Positions 8,485 to 17,693 of a DNA stretch of 64,000 bases are shown piece after piece. Source of the DNA: Bacteroidaceae bacterium (GTDB lineage Bacteria; Bacteroidota; Bacteroidia; Bacteroidales; Bacteroidaceae); the NCBI GenBank assembly GCA_017521285.1, contig JAFXDG010000036.1, positions 1 to 64,000 on the forward strand. Reading direction: 5' to 3'. The first letter of the stretch is position 1, and every line of letters begins with the position of its first letter. A program made the position numbers and the translations under genes. The notes under the pieces are model-generated. The model ran no database searches, was not told where the DNA came from, and saw nothing but the letters and a program-made list of their open reading frames with translations.

Positions 8485-10479
8485 ATGAATATGAAAAAAT
8501 ATCTATATGGAATATTTGCCTTGTTGGGTGTCGCATGGTTGGGAAGCTGCTCAGACGAACCGGATGCGGAGAACTTCTACACCTTCAAGGGGGAAATGAT
8601 GAGCGAATATCTGACATCGCGCCCACAATTCAGCCACTATGCACAGATTGTGGAACGGGCCGGTCTGATGAAACTGTTGTCGGCTTACGGCACATACACC
8701 TGCTTTGCGCCGACAAACGAGGCCGTGGAGACCTACTTGAGTGAAAAGGGCTTTGCCTCGTTGGACGATTTGACAAACGAAGATTGTGATACCATTGCCC
8801 GTACACACTTGGTGAACAATGTGTTCAGTACCGCCAATATGGGCGACGGTGTGCTGGCAGATGCCAACATGAACCGCCGGTACATCGAAATCAGCCACGG
8901 ATTGGATGCCGATTCAAATATGGTAGTTTACCTGAACGAGGACTCACACATCCTGTTTGAGTGGCAGGATGACTCGGTGGATAATGGTATCGTACAGCCG
9001 GTGAACCGGGTATTGGAAAGTTCGAATCGCATGATTGTCGATTTGATGAAACTGAACCCGGGAATCAGCCTTTTCATGGAAGCACTGAAAGCAACGGGGG
9101 TGGATGATTCGCTCTATGTTTACCGTAATGAGGAGTGGGATCCGACACCTTATCCCCGTTGGAACTATACATCGGACATCAATACCGAAAGTGCAACGGT
9201 GCCCGAAGTGATGCTGCAGGGATTCACCCTGTTTGTGGAACCGGACGAGGTGTATCACCAAAAAGGTATCACCACGTTGGAGGATTTGTATGACAAGGCG
9301 TGTGAACTCTACGATCCTGTTTATCCCGATGACATGGGGCAGCCGTGGCACGACTTTGACCAACTTACCGACCGCCGCAATCCGCTGAACCGCTACATCT
9401 CCTATCACATTTTGGGATGCAACGTGCTGAGCAAGGAGAAACTGACTCCGTACAATGTGTTGAACTCCAACGGACTGGTGGATATAGGTATTGAAACGAC
9501 TGTGAACAATCCCGAAGACTGGTACGAGACACTGTTGAGCCATACCATGATAAATGTACAGAAGCAGACGGTGGGCAAGTATCAGGGTGCTGGCGTGAAG
9601 AACGGACACTATGTGAACCGCCGCTATGACAGCCAGTTCCGACACGAAGGTGCGCTGGTGACGAAGGTGACAGACTACAAGAGCAGTGCATTGAATGGTA
9701 TCTATTTCTATGTGAACGACATCGTTGCCTTTGACCAGAAAACACAACAGGAGGTGCAGAACAAACGCATCCGTATGGACTTTGCCACACTGTTCCCAGA
9801 ATTCATTACCAACGGCATCCGCTTGAATGGTGACCCGACCCGTGGACACGATGAGGCCGAACGCTATGGAAAGAACTACTATTTCCCCGAGGGAAGCCTG
9901 AAGGGGGTGAAGGTGAATGGTTACTTGCTCTACCGCCGTCCGCACAACCACTACCGTTGTTTCCAAGGCGATGAGTTGAATCTGCAGGGTGACTACGATG
10001 TGACCTTCAAACTGCCGCCCGTGCCCAGCGAAGGTGATTATCAGATACGCTTGGGATATGCACCCAGCGATACACGAGGCATCGGACAGGTGTATTTCGA
10101 CAACAAGCCGCAGGGAATCCCCATTGACATGACGGAGGGACTGACGGACTTGGGTGTGCCCATTGCAGACAATTACAACATGATGTCCAAGGACGAGAAG
10201 GCTGCCGAGCGGAAGACGCTGAAGAACTTGGGATATTATCGTGGTCCGATGGGTGCTTATATGCTGCAGAGCGGAGCGCATTCTTACTTGGGACTGCATC
10301 CGCAGAGTGTGCGCCGAATAGTGTGTACGGTACACATCAAACCCGATGAAGACCATTACTTGCGTTTCCGCAACGTATCAGATAATGGCTCCAGCGAATT
10401 GATGCTCGACTTCCTGGAAATAGTTCCCCGCAGTGTGTATGGAGTGACCGATGAGGGAGAACCGGAGGATGATCTTTGA
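8485..10479 (+). CDS. Surface lipoprotein with fasciclin repeats and a C-terminal beta-sandwich-like domain, type 2
   Basis: Lipobox cysteine Cys22 (WLGSC) followed by SDEPDAE, an export-signal-like acidic run. Two FAS1-like domains: about residues 35-175 (YTCFAPTNEAVETYL through VQPVNRVLES) and about 185-430, where the second is larger (FTLFVEPDEVY, then GIYFYVNDIVAF). The C-terminal 220 residues are a separate module with KLPPVPSEGDYQIRLGY and LRFRNVSDN, which read like a beta-sandwich (carbohydrate-binding-like), but I cannot name the family. The start could also be the ATG at 8491. Paralog at 57821 with the same two-part plan. Probably the second of three accessory surface lipoproteins of this unit. 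Confidence 0.82.
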   Translation: MNMKKYLYGIFALLGVAWLGSCSDEPDAENFYTFKGEMMSEYLTSRPQFSHYAQIVERAGLMKLLSAYGTYTCFAPTNEAVETYLSEKGFASLDDLTNEDCDTIARTHLVNNVFSTANMGDGVLADANMNRRYIEISHGLDADSNMVVYLNEDSHILFEWQDDSVDNGIVQPVNRVLESSNRMIVDLMKLNPGISLFMEALKATGVDDSLYVYRNEEWDPTPYPRWNYTSDINTESATVPEVMLQGFTLFVEPDEVYHQKGITTLEDLYDKACELYDPVYPDDMGQPWHDFDQLTDRRNPLNRYISYHILGCNVLSKEKLTPYNVLNSNGLVDIGIETTVNNPEDWYETLLSHTMINVQKQTVGKYQGAGVKNGHYVNRRYDSQFRHEGALVTKVTDYKSSALNGIYFYVNDIVAFDQKTQQEVQNKRIRMDFATLFPEFITNGIRLNGDPTRGHDEAERYGKNYYFPEGSLKGVKVNGYLLYRRPHNHYRCFQGDELNLQGDYDVTFKLPPVPSEGDYQIRLGYAPSDTRGIGQVYFDNKPQGIPIDMTEGLTDLGVPIADNYNMMSKDEKAAERKTLKNLGYYRGPMGAYMLQSGAHSYLGLHPQSVRRIVCTVHIKPDEDHYLRFRNVSDNGSSELMLDFLEIVPRSVYGVTDEGEPEDDL

Positions 10480-10499
10480 TGATTGAGGGTTTATAATAA

Positions 10500-10725
10500 T
10501 TAGTTCAACTTTCGCAAGTATAAGAAGTTGCAGAAGTTCAGTAGTTACAGGAGTTCAGACGATAGTTTCGACTATACTTGACATGACGTTCAAATCTATT
10601 ATTCGCTAAAGCTCATCGAAAACCTCTTTGGATTTTTTAATCAAAGTATGGTGTCTGTAACTCCTGAGCGAAGCGGAAACTCCTGAACTCCCAAAAGTTG
10701 AGCTTGCGAAACTTAAATGATTAAG
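10500..10725. repeat. Inverted-repeat element inside the operon
   Basis: The 250-base gap between two lipoprotein genes carries imperfect inverted arms: AACTTTCGCAAG near 10507-10518 against CTTGCGAAAC at 10703-10712, and GTTACAGGAGTTCAG at 10544-10558 against CTGTAACTCCTGA and CTCCTGAACTCC at 10655-10691. The right end, 10694-10728, recurs at 45578-45612 (AAAGTTG, G or A at the next site, then GCTTGCGAAAC and a TAAGAAT/CAAGAAT end). It may act as an RNA hairpin that tunes the level of the downstream gene, or be a decayed mobile element. Confidence 0.5.
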
Positions 10726-10729
10726 AATA

Positions 10730-12382
10730 ATGAAGATGAAAAAATATATATCATACATTATGCTGGCAGTGGGTCTGGTGGCCTGTACCGACGAATGGGA
10801 CGGTCACTATGCCGAGGACAAGAGTACAGAGGGTACTTTGTGGGCTGCCATACAAGCGAGAAGCGAATTGTCGAATTTTGCCCGTGTGATAGAGGCCACG
10901 GGGTATGGAGAACGGTTGGAGAGCAGTCAGATGTTTACTGTGTTTGCTCCCGTGAATGAGCATTTCAGTGAGGCGGAAGCCGAGGAACTGATTGCAGAAT
11001 ATGAGTCTCTGAAAAAACAAGGAATCCGTGAAGAGGACAACCGCGTGGTGGGACAGTTTGTGCAGAACCACATCGCCCTGTTCAACCGTAGTGTGAGTAG
11101 TCTGACAAATGATTCAATCACACTGATGAACGGCAAGTATGAGACGCTGACGGCGAAGAAGTTCGGCGAAAGGAGCATCCTGACAAGCAACCAGTACGTG
11201 GGTAATGGAGTCCTTTTCACCATCGAAGCGCCTGAAGAGTATTTCCCTAATGTCTTTGAATATATCGGACAGAACGGACAGTCGGACAGTTTGTATGAAT
11301 TCCTGAATCTGTACAGTGTGTATGAATTTGACCCAGACAAGAGCGTAGCGGGCGATATTGTAGATGGAAAGACGGTGTATTTGGACTCTGTTTTTCATCT
11401 GACCAATTCGCTGTTGCGTGAATATGGCCACATCAACCGCGAGGATTCCTGTTATTTGGCTTTGGTTCCTACAGACCACGTTTGGAGACAGCTGTATGAA
11501 GAATATGTGGGTTACTTCAATTTTAATGACTTGACGACAAAGCGTGACTCTATGGTGCGCACTTACACCCGTCGTGCCATTGCTGACGGTACAATCTTCA
11601 ACTTGAACACACAAGCGGCCAGCTTGCGTGATTCTGCACGTTCGACGGCTTATGAAGAACTCTACAACGGGGTGCTCAGTTATGCCGAACCGCGCTACTA
11701 TATCTATCGTAATCCTTATGCTGGCGGTGGTGCTTTCGAAGGAGCGCAGGAGACGGTGTGCAGTAATGGTCGGGTGCTGATGCAGGACGATTGGAAGATT
11801 GATATTCGGGAAACCTTCTACCAGCAAATCAAAGTAGAGGCCGAGGCGAACAGCTATGTAGATACCATCATTCAGGCCAAAGAACCGCTGAGTGTGCGTG
11901 CTGTCCCACAGAACAACCCTTTCTATGGAAAGGTTTCGGAGAACTATTTCATGGAGGCCCAACCGTTGACTACAGCTTCTTCAACTTCGGTGCGCTACAA
12001 TATTCCTGACCAGCTTTCCAATATTGGATATGACATTTACGCTGTCTTCGTGCCTGCCATTGCATACAACGAGAATGCATCTGCAGAAGACCGTTTGCCG
12101 TGTCGTGTACGCTTCACATTGGGATATACTGAACAGGACGGAACAGAAAAGACAGCTTCATTGCGTAATCCGGAAGATAATGCCGTGAACTTCGAGACGA
12201 CTCCTGATGTGATGGATACGCTGCTCGTTGCCCGGAATTATGTGTTCCCCACCTGCGCTCTTGGATTGGAAGACCCACAGGTGACGTTGCGTGTGGCCAG
12301 CAATCTGACCAGCAGCATGTCGTCGCGCTTCACCCGTACTTTGCGAATGGATTGTATCATTCTGAAGCCGCACGAGAACTGA
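10730..12382 (+). CDS. Surface lipoprotein with fasciclin domains and a unique C-terminal domain, type 3
   Basis: Lipobox cysteine Cys19 (GLVAC) followed by TDEWD. The first FAS1-like domain covers about residues 30-180 (FTVFAPVNEHFSEAEAEELIAEY, with GNGVLFTIEAPEEYFPN as closing strand). A second, weaker one follows to about residue 330 (YLALVPTDHVWRQLY). The remaining 220 residues form a beta-rich domain with YDIYAVFVPAIAYNE and an end that reads RTLRMDCIILKP. The same ending (LRVANIILRP) is found in the paralog at 60068, so this domain is shared by the two units. Function is unknown beyond likely surface binding. Confidence 0.8.
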   Translation: MKMKKYISYIMLAVGLVACTDEWDGHYAEDKSTEGTLWAAIQARSELSNFARVIEATGYGERLESSQMFTVFAPVNEHFSEAEAEELIAEYESLKKQGIREEDNRVVGQFVQNHIALFNRSVSSLTNDSITLMNGKYETLTAKKFGERSILTSNQYVGNGVLFTIEAPEEYFPNVFEYIGQNGQSDSLYEFLNLYSVYEFDPDKSVAGDIVDGKTVYLDSVFHLTNSLLREYGHINREDSCYLALVPTDHVWRQLYEEYVGYFNFNDLTTKRDSMVRTYTRRAIADGTIFNLNTQAASLRDSARSTAYEELYNGVLSYAEPRYYIYRNPYAGGGAFEGAQETVCSNGRVLMQDDWKIDIRETFYQQIKVEAEANSYVDTIIQAKEPLSVRAVPQNNPFYGKVSENYFMEAQPLTTASSTSVRYNIPDQLSNIGYDIYAVFVPAIAYNENASAEDRLPCRVRFTLGYTEQDGTEKTASLRNPEDNAVNFETTPDVMDTLLVARNYVFPTCALGLEDPQVTLRVASNLTSSMSSRFTRTLRMDCIILKPHEN

Positions 12383-12394
12383 TTGTGTGTGAAT

Positions 12395-12440
12395 AAAGTC
12401 CAAAATTGTAAATTGTACATTGTAAACAGTAAATGAAAAT
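12395..12440 (+). repeat. Heptad-type repeat before the second susC
   Basis: AATTGTAAATTGTACATTGTAAACAG shows degenerate seven-base repetition of the ATTGTAA type. A related ATTGTAA tract lies before the lipoprotein gene at 60068 in the second unit. Confidence 0.45.
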
Positions 12441-15400
12441 ATGAAAATGTTCAGAATATACAGTCTTTCCCTTCTGCTGTGCAGTGGTATGGTGGTTTTG
12501 GCACAGGAACCGGCCACTGGTGTGAAGGAAAATACAGAATCAGAAAGTAAACAAGTGCCGGTCCGCATCGTCAAGGGACGTGTGCTCAGTGCTTTAACTG
12601 ATGCACCTCTTGCCGGAGCCATGGTCAGTACGACTGGTATCAGCGGCTATAGTACTCTTACGGGTGAAGACGGAACTTATGAATTGCAGGTGCCGCGTTT
12701 CGCATCGTCTGTCACAGTCAGTGCACCTGCCCATAATGCGCTGCGGCGAGGTCTTGCCGGTAGTGAAGTGCAACGCGATATTACGTTGTTACCTTCGACT
12801 TTGAAAAATGACAATACAGGTTTGTCTGAAACGACTTCACCAGTACAGGCCGAAGGCTTTGGTTACAGTCCGGCCGTCACTATTGAAGATGAAATCGGTG
12901 CCCGTCTTGGTGCTCAAGTCCGCACTTCTCTCCGCAGCGGAGTTCCGGGTATTGGTGGAGTGATGTTTATCGACGGACTCCATTCGTTGAATGCTAATGC
13001 CCAACCCCTGATTGTGATTGATGGCGTCATTTTTGACCAGCAATATGGTCGGCAGACCGAGCACAGCGGATTCTACAACAGCATCCTCTCCAACGTCAAT
13101 CCGGCCGATATCGAACGTATCAGTGTTTTGCGCAACGGAACTTCGCTCTACGGCGCCAAGGGAGCAAATGGGGTTATCCTCATCGAAACCCGTCGTAACA
13201 AATCCATGGCGACTCGTATCACGGCAAGTCTTTCGGCTGGAGTAACAATGGAACCTAAGTACATTGATATGATGGATGCCGGACAGTATCGTAGCTATGC
13301 GTCGGAGCTTCTTCGTACGACTGATACGAAGGTCAGCAGTTTCAAATTCCTCAACGATGATCCTACTTATTATTATTACGGGCAGTATCACAATAATACG
13401 GATTGGAAAAAGGAAGTATATCGCACGGCTTTTACCCAAAACTATGGCATCAACGTAGAGGGAGGTGACGATGTGGCTAATTACAACCTCTCGTTGGGTT
13501 ATACCAATGCCCAGAGTACAATGGAGTACAACGATATGAACCGCTTGAACATCCGTTTCAATACCGACATTAAGTTTTCTTCCAAGTTCTCTGCCCGTTT
13601 CGACGCTTCGTTTGCCAACCAGAGCCGGAATTTGCGCGATGACGGTGCTCCTATGGGATACGAGAATGGTTCGCCCACTTCACCCTCATTCTTGGCTTAT
13701 GCCAAGAGTCCATTCCTCAGTCCGTATGTGTATGCAGGCGGACAGATTTATGAGAATCATCTCGATGTTACTGACGAAACATATTTGGATGAGGCTCTCA
13801 GCAACTATGCAGGCTACAACTACAAATTGGCCAATCCCTATGCCATCGGTGTTTATGGCGATGCCGAGAACAAGAATCGTTTTGAAAATTCGATGTTGAA
13901 TGTGGCAGTCACTCCCCGTTATCAGATTACTCCCAACCTGTCGGTGAGCGAACATTTCAGCTACAATCTTATCAGCTCCAATGAAAAGTATTACCTGCCC
14001 ATCAACGGTGTACCCGACTTCTATGTAGAGTCGGTGGCCGACTACCGTCAGAACGAGGTGCGTTCTATGGCTGCCAAGCAAAATTCTGTAATGAGTGACA
14101 CACGTCTTCAGTGGACCCGTCGTTTCGGCGCTCATAGCCTCGACCTCTTCGGAGGTGCCCGTATCAATTGGGAAAGCTATAGTGTGACATCGCAGTTGGG
14201 CTATAATACCGGTAATGACAAGACTCCTTTCATCCATAGTGGACTGGCTGATGCCCGTACAACAGGCGGTACAGACGAATGGACTAATATTGCCTGGTAC
14301 GCTCAGGCCGGATACAATTATTTGGGTCGTTATTTCCTGCAGGCCAATCTGACGGCTGAGGCCTCTTCACGTTTTGGAGCCGAGGCTGACGGGCTTGATT
14401 TCTGTAACACCCGTTGGGGACTTTTCCCCGGAGTGCAGGCTGCATGGGAAATTACCTCAGAGCCTTGGATGGCCAATGTGCGTGGTGTTGATTATCTGCG
14501 TCTTGGTGTCGGTCTTGATATCGCAGGTAATGATGATGTCAACTATCATGCGGCCCACAGTTATTTGGCTTCCGACAAATATCTGTATTCCATTCTTGGT
14601 CTTTCGTTCGCTGGCATTGGAAATCCTAAGATCCAGTGGGAGCGTACTCGCCGTTTGAATGCTTCGCTTCATGGAACCTTCTTGAATAACCGCTTGAGCC
14701 TGCAGTTGAATGCTTATAAGGCTGAGACGGACAATCTGCTTACCCTCCAGAAGTTGAGCTATCTTACCGGACTTGAGCACTATTGGGGCAATGGTGGTGC
14801 AATGAGCAACCAGGGGTTTGACCTCTCGTTGAATGGCCGTGTGATTGTTACCCGTGCTTGGCAGTGGGAGTTGGGATTCAGCCTGGGACACTATCGGAAC
14901 GAGATAACTTCTCTTCCCGCTACCGATGGATCTATGGATACAGAACTTTATGGTGCCACAGTCCGTTCTCAGGTTGGTCAGGCAGCCGGGGTATTCTATG
15001 GCTATCGTTCGCTCGGAGTCTTCTCTACCAGTGAAGAAGCTGCTGCCGCTGCTCTTTATCAAGTAGAATCAAATGGAACACACACTTATTTCGCTGCAGG
15101 CGACGTTCACTTTGCCGACCTCGACGGTAACCATTGCATTGATGAAGCCGACCGTACGATTATCGGTGACCCCAATCCCGACTTGTATGGTAATATCTTT
15201 ACCAGTCTTTCATATAAGCGTCTGCGCCTTGATGTCGGACTGAATTATAGTCTCGGTGGCGATGTGTACAACTACATGCGCTCACAGCTCGAGGGCGGCA
15301 GCCGCTTCATGAACCAGACGTTGGCTCTTACCCGTCGTTGGCATGGCGAGGGACACGTCACCGACATGCCCCGCATCACATTCCAGGACCCCATGGGTAA

Positions 15401-15665
15401 TGCCCGCTTCAGCGACCGTTGGATTGAAGATGGCTCTTATCTCCGTCTTCGTAGTGTGACCCTCAGTTACCAGCTTCCTGTCAATTCAACCTTCTTGCAG
15501 GGATTGGAGTTCTGGGTACAAGGAAATAATCTTTTCACACTCACCAACTACTTGGGTACTGACCCTGAAGTGGCCGCCACTTCCAACGTCATAGGCCAAG
15601 GTATTGATACGGGGCTGCTTCCCCAAAGCCGCTCGTTCTTTGCCGGGGTGAAAATCAAATTGTAA
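12441..15665 (+). CDS. SusC-type TonB-dependent transporter (subfamily B)
   Basis: Second SusC of the unit, about 1074 residues. Signal peptide ends VLAQ. A carboxypeptidase-regulatory-like domain lies at about residues 42-110 (VKGRVLSALTDAPLAGAMV). The plug is divergent: the usual ALQGRxxGV signature is absent, and the segment that reads MFIRGL in the paralog at 61927 reads MFIDGL here. The plug end is normal (ISVLRNGTSLYGAKGANGVILIE), and the barrel ends with a SusC-like C-terminus (FAGVKIKL). It may start two codons later at 12447. It clearly belongs to a different subfamily from the SusC at 3265, so each unit holds two distinct transport pairs. Confidence 0.93.
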   Translation: MKMFRIYSLSLLLCSGMVVLAQEPATGVKENTESESKQVPVRIVKGRVLSALTDAPLAGAMVSTTGISGYSTLTGEDGTYELQVPRFASSVTVSAPAHNALRRGLAGSEVQRDITLLPSTLKNDNTGLSETTSPVQAEGFGYSPAVTIEDEIGARLGAQVRTSLRSGVPGIGGVMFIDGLHSLNANAQPLIVIDGVIFDQQYGRQTEHSGFYNSILSNVNPADIERISVLRNGTSLYGAKGANGVILIETRRNKSMATRITASLSAGVTMEPKYIDMMDAGQYRSYASELLRTTDTKVSSFKFLNDDPTYYYYGQYHNNTDWKKEVYRTAFTQNYGINVEGGDDVANYNLSLGYTNAQSTMEYNDMNRLNIRFNTDIKFSSKFSARFDASFANQSRNLRDDGAPMGYENGSPTSPSFLAYAKSPFLSPYVYAGGQIYENHLDVTDETYLDEALSNYAGYNYKLANPYAIGVYGDAENKNRFENSMLNVAVTPRYQITPNLSVSEHFSYNLISSNEKYYLPINGVPDFYVESVADYRQNEVRSMAAKQNSVMSDTRLQWTRRFGAHSLDLFGGARINWESYSVTSQLGYNTGNDKTPFIHSGLADARTTGGTDEWTNIAWYAQAGYNYLGRYFLQANLTAEASSRFGAEADGLDFCNTRWGLFPGVQAAWEITSEPWMANVRGVDYLRLGVGLDIAGNDDVNYHAAHSYLASDKYLYSILGLSFAGIGNPKIQWERTRRLNASLHGTFLNNRLSLQLNAYKAETDNLLTLQKLSYLTGLEHYWGNGGAMSNQGFDLSLNGRVIVTRAWQWELGFSLGHYRNEITSLPATDGSMDTELYGATVRSQVGQAAGVFYGYRSLGVFSTSEEAAAAALYQVESNGTHTYFAAGDVHFADLDGNHCIDEADRTIIGDPNPDLYGNIFTSLSYKRLRLDVGLNYSLGGDVYNYMRSQLEGGSRFMNQTLALTRRWHGEGHVTDMPRITFQDPMGNARFSDRWIEDGSYLRLRSVTLSYQLPVNSTFLQGLEFWVQGNNLFTLTNYLGTDPEVAATSNVIGQGIDTGLLPQSRSFFAGVKIKL

Positions 15666-15670
15666 CAGCA

Positions 15671-15836
15671 GACCCACCCCCTGCCCCTTCCGAGGGAGGG
15701 GAGTGGATAGCTTCGAGAAACAAACAGATATATGATAAAGACTAAAACCAATAGAAAATATGATAGCAAGACTTTTTGATAAGATAAGTACAAACCATTC
15801 GCTCCTCTCCTTTGGGAGGGGTATGGGGGTAGGGCT
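15671..15836. repeat. REP-like inverted repeat spanning the susD start
   Basis: Arm 1 (15671-15703) begins GACCCACCCCCTGCCCC and ends GGGAGGGGAG. Arm 2 (15801-15836) is its imperfect reverse complement: CTCCTCTCC, TTTGGGAGGGG, TATGGGGGTAGGGCTC. Arm 1 lies in the leader and arm 2 inside the signal-peptide coding part of the SusD that starts at 15760. A transcript could fold across the start codon. A related hairpin is at 60005-60024. Confidence 0.6.
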
Positions 15837-17553
15837 CTTGGCTCTTTGGGGACTCTTCACTGTTACGTCCTGTGACGATATGCTCGCTACAGACTCTGAC
15901 CTCTACGTCAATGCTGACGGTGGTAACCTGACAGACCCTACGGATACCATTTACTCCATGGTGGGCATCTTGAACAAACTGCAACCATTAGCTGACCGCA
16001 CAGTGCTGTTGGGCGAAGTGCGTGCTGACCTTGTTGACCTCACTTCCTATGCCAGCACTGACCTCCAGCAGTTGGCCACCTTTACTGTTGCTGATGACAA
16101 TGTGTATAACAATCCGCGCGACTACTATGCCGTCATCAACAACTGCAACTATTTCCTTGCCCATGCCGATACAGCCTTGAAGAACAATCGGGGCGAGCGT
16201 ATTTTTGAGAAAGAGTTTGCGGCCGTCAAGGGTATCCGTGCCTGGACATATCTGCAATTGGCTCTCGTTTATGGTCGTGTACCTTTTGTGATTGAACCAA
16301 TTACCAGTGCCCAGATTGATGAGGCCGACTATCCCATGGCCGACCTTGCGTACATCTGTCGCTATTTCATCGACGATCTCACCCCCTACATTCACACCGA
16401 TATGCCCGGTTATGGCACTATCGGCAATGTAGATAGCCGTTTCCTCTATTTCCCCATCAATATTCTGTTGGGTGAACTTAATCTGTGGGCCGGCAACTAT
16501 CGTGAAGCCGCTCTCAGCTATTACCGCTACATCTCTACCCGCAATGGTGTGGGCACCTCTTGGCCTCTACCTACTTTTATGGCTTATTGGCGTTCCGATG
16601 AACTTTCTTACGAGGGGCATTATGTTGATGGTTGGGAGATTAATTGTTTCCAGACTGAATCTTACACTACGGGTGGTGAGTTGGTTACCCTTATTCCAGG
16701 CGACTCCATCAGCTCGTCGCCTTATTACAGCAGCCTGCCCTCTCTGTGGAATACCACTACGGGCAACGATGGCTACTACAGCCTCACTCCCTCGGCCGCT
16801 ATCATCAACTTGTCCAAGGCGCAGGTTTATTGCAACCGCAATTCGGCTGGTGAGGTCAGCTATGCACCCACCAATCTGCCCGACTATCTGACGGGTGACC
16901 TTCGTTTGCGTAGTGCATGGTACACCTCTTCTCGGGGTACTCTTGAAGGCCGCCCACGGGTACAGACTATGTATAAGCATTCGGGCGAGTCGCCTCATGT
17001 ACACTTGTGGCGTAGTTCTATGGTATGGCTCCGCTTGGCCGAAGCACTCAACTGTGCCGGCTTCCCCCAGTTTGCCTACAACATTCTGGCAACGGGTGTG
17101 AACAACAACACCATCGATTCTCTCCAGAATGTCTATAAGGCAGACAGCGTGTGGTTGGAGCAGTTCAACTTCCCCAACACCCTCCATGTGCTCCGCACCG
17201 AGAGCCTTTCAGGTTATACCACCATCGGCGTGCATTCTCGTGGTAGTGGTTTCACCGAGTGGAACGAGCACTACGCACTGCCCATGCCGGAGGATTCGAC
17301 TGCTACACTGGCCGCCATCGTGGCTCATCAGCAGCCCATCATTGAGGACCTCATCATGGATGAGTGTGCCCTTGAATTGGCCTTTGAGGGGCATCGTTTC
17401 TACGACCTCATGCGTGTAGCTTTGCGTCGTGGAGACCCTGCCTATTTGGCTTCGCGTGTCAGCGCTCGTCGGGGTGAGGGAGTTTCTTCTTCTATTGCAG
17501 TTGATCTTACCGATTCCCAGCGTTGGTATCTTCCTCTGAATGGTGGAAAATAA
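15760..17553 (+). CDS. SusD/RagB-family outer-membrane lipoprotein (partner of subfamily B SusC)
   Basis: Lid lipoprotein of the second transporter. The lipobox cysteine is Cys38 (TVTSC) followed by DDMLATDSD. The N-terminal region is longer than usual, and residues about 14-26 (SLLSFGRGMGVGL) are encoded by a REP-like GGGAGGGG repeat arm, so part of the signal peptide seems to derive from intergenic repeat DNA. SusD hallmarks are present: RAWTYLQLALVYGRVPFV, and the C-terminal ALELAFEGHRFYDLMRVALRRGD block. The expected counterpart in the second unit would lie beyond the window edge. The gene is the last of the unit; a strong hairpin terminator follows 20 bases after the stop. Confidence 0.9.
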   Translation: MIARLFDKISTNHSLLSFGRGMGVGLLALWGLFTVTSCDDMLATDSDLYVNADGGNLTDPTDTIYSMVGILNKLQPLADRTVLLGEVRADLVDLTSYASTDLQQLATFTVADDNVYNNPRDYYAVINNCNYFLAHADTALKNNRGERIFEKEFAAVKGIRAWTYLQLALVYGRVPFVIEPITSAQIDEADYPMADLAYICRYFIDDLTPYIHTDMPGYGTIGNVDSRFLYFPINILLGELNLWAGNYREAALSYYRYISTRNGVGTSWPLPTFMAYWRSDELSYEGHYVDGWEINCFQTESYTTGGELVTLIPGDSISSSPYYSSLPSLWNTTTGNDGYYSLTPSAAIINLSKAQVYCNRNSAGEVSYAPTNLPDYLTGDLRLRSAWYTSSRGTLEGRPRVQTMYKHSGESPHVHLWRSSMVWLRLAEALNCAGFPQFAYNILATGVNNNTIDSLQNVYKADSVWLEQFNFPNTLHVLRTESLSGYTTIGVHSRGSGFTEWNEHYALPMPEDSTATLAAIVAHQQPIIEDLIMDECALELAFEGHRFYDLMRVALRRGDPAYLASRVSARRGEGVSSSIAVDLTDSQRWYLPLNGGK

Positions 17554-17572
17554 AGTTTTTCAGGGAATTAAC

Positions 17573-17620
17573 AAAAACTACCCCTATAGTGGCAAAATTT
17601 GCCCATAGGGGTAGTTTTTT
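17573..17620 (+). terminator. Strong hairpin terminator of the first unit
   Basis: A perfect 15-base stem (AAAAACTACCCCTAT at 17573-17587 against ATAGGGGTAGTTTTT at 17605-17619) with a smaller inner stem GGCAAA/TTTGCC, ending in a run of T. It closes the seven-gene unit. Because of the A-run on the other side it would also work in reverse. Confidence 0.85.
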
Positions 17621-17625
17621 AGTTC

Positions 17626-17633
17626 TACTTTTG
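17626..17633 (+). promoter_or_regulatory. Probable promoter -7 box of the GH3 gene
   Basis: TACTTTTG fits TAnnTTTG and lies just after the terminator and 60 bases before the GH3 ATG. A good -33 box at the usual distance is not visible. Confidence 0.45.
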
Positions 17634-17693
17634 CGGAAAAGAAACGTAACTGACACTAAACTGACATAAAAACTAACAGACTAAAACAAACTG

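Noticed and set aside
8944..10356. Long minus-strand open frame opposite the type 2 fasciclin gene
   Set aside because: It is a shadow of the plus-strand gene: histidine- and valine-rich, no domain, no signal; the plus frame has lipobox and FAS1 motifs.
15703..15800. Proven invertible promoter before susD
   Set aside because: The arms are imperfect, no promoter box is seen inside and no recombinase is nearby; kept only as a testable idea.
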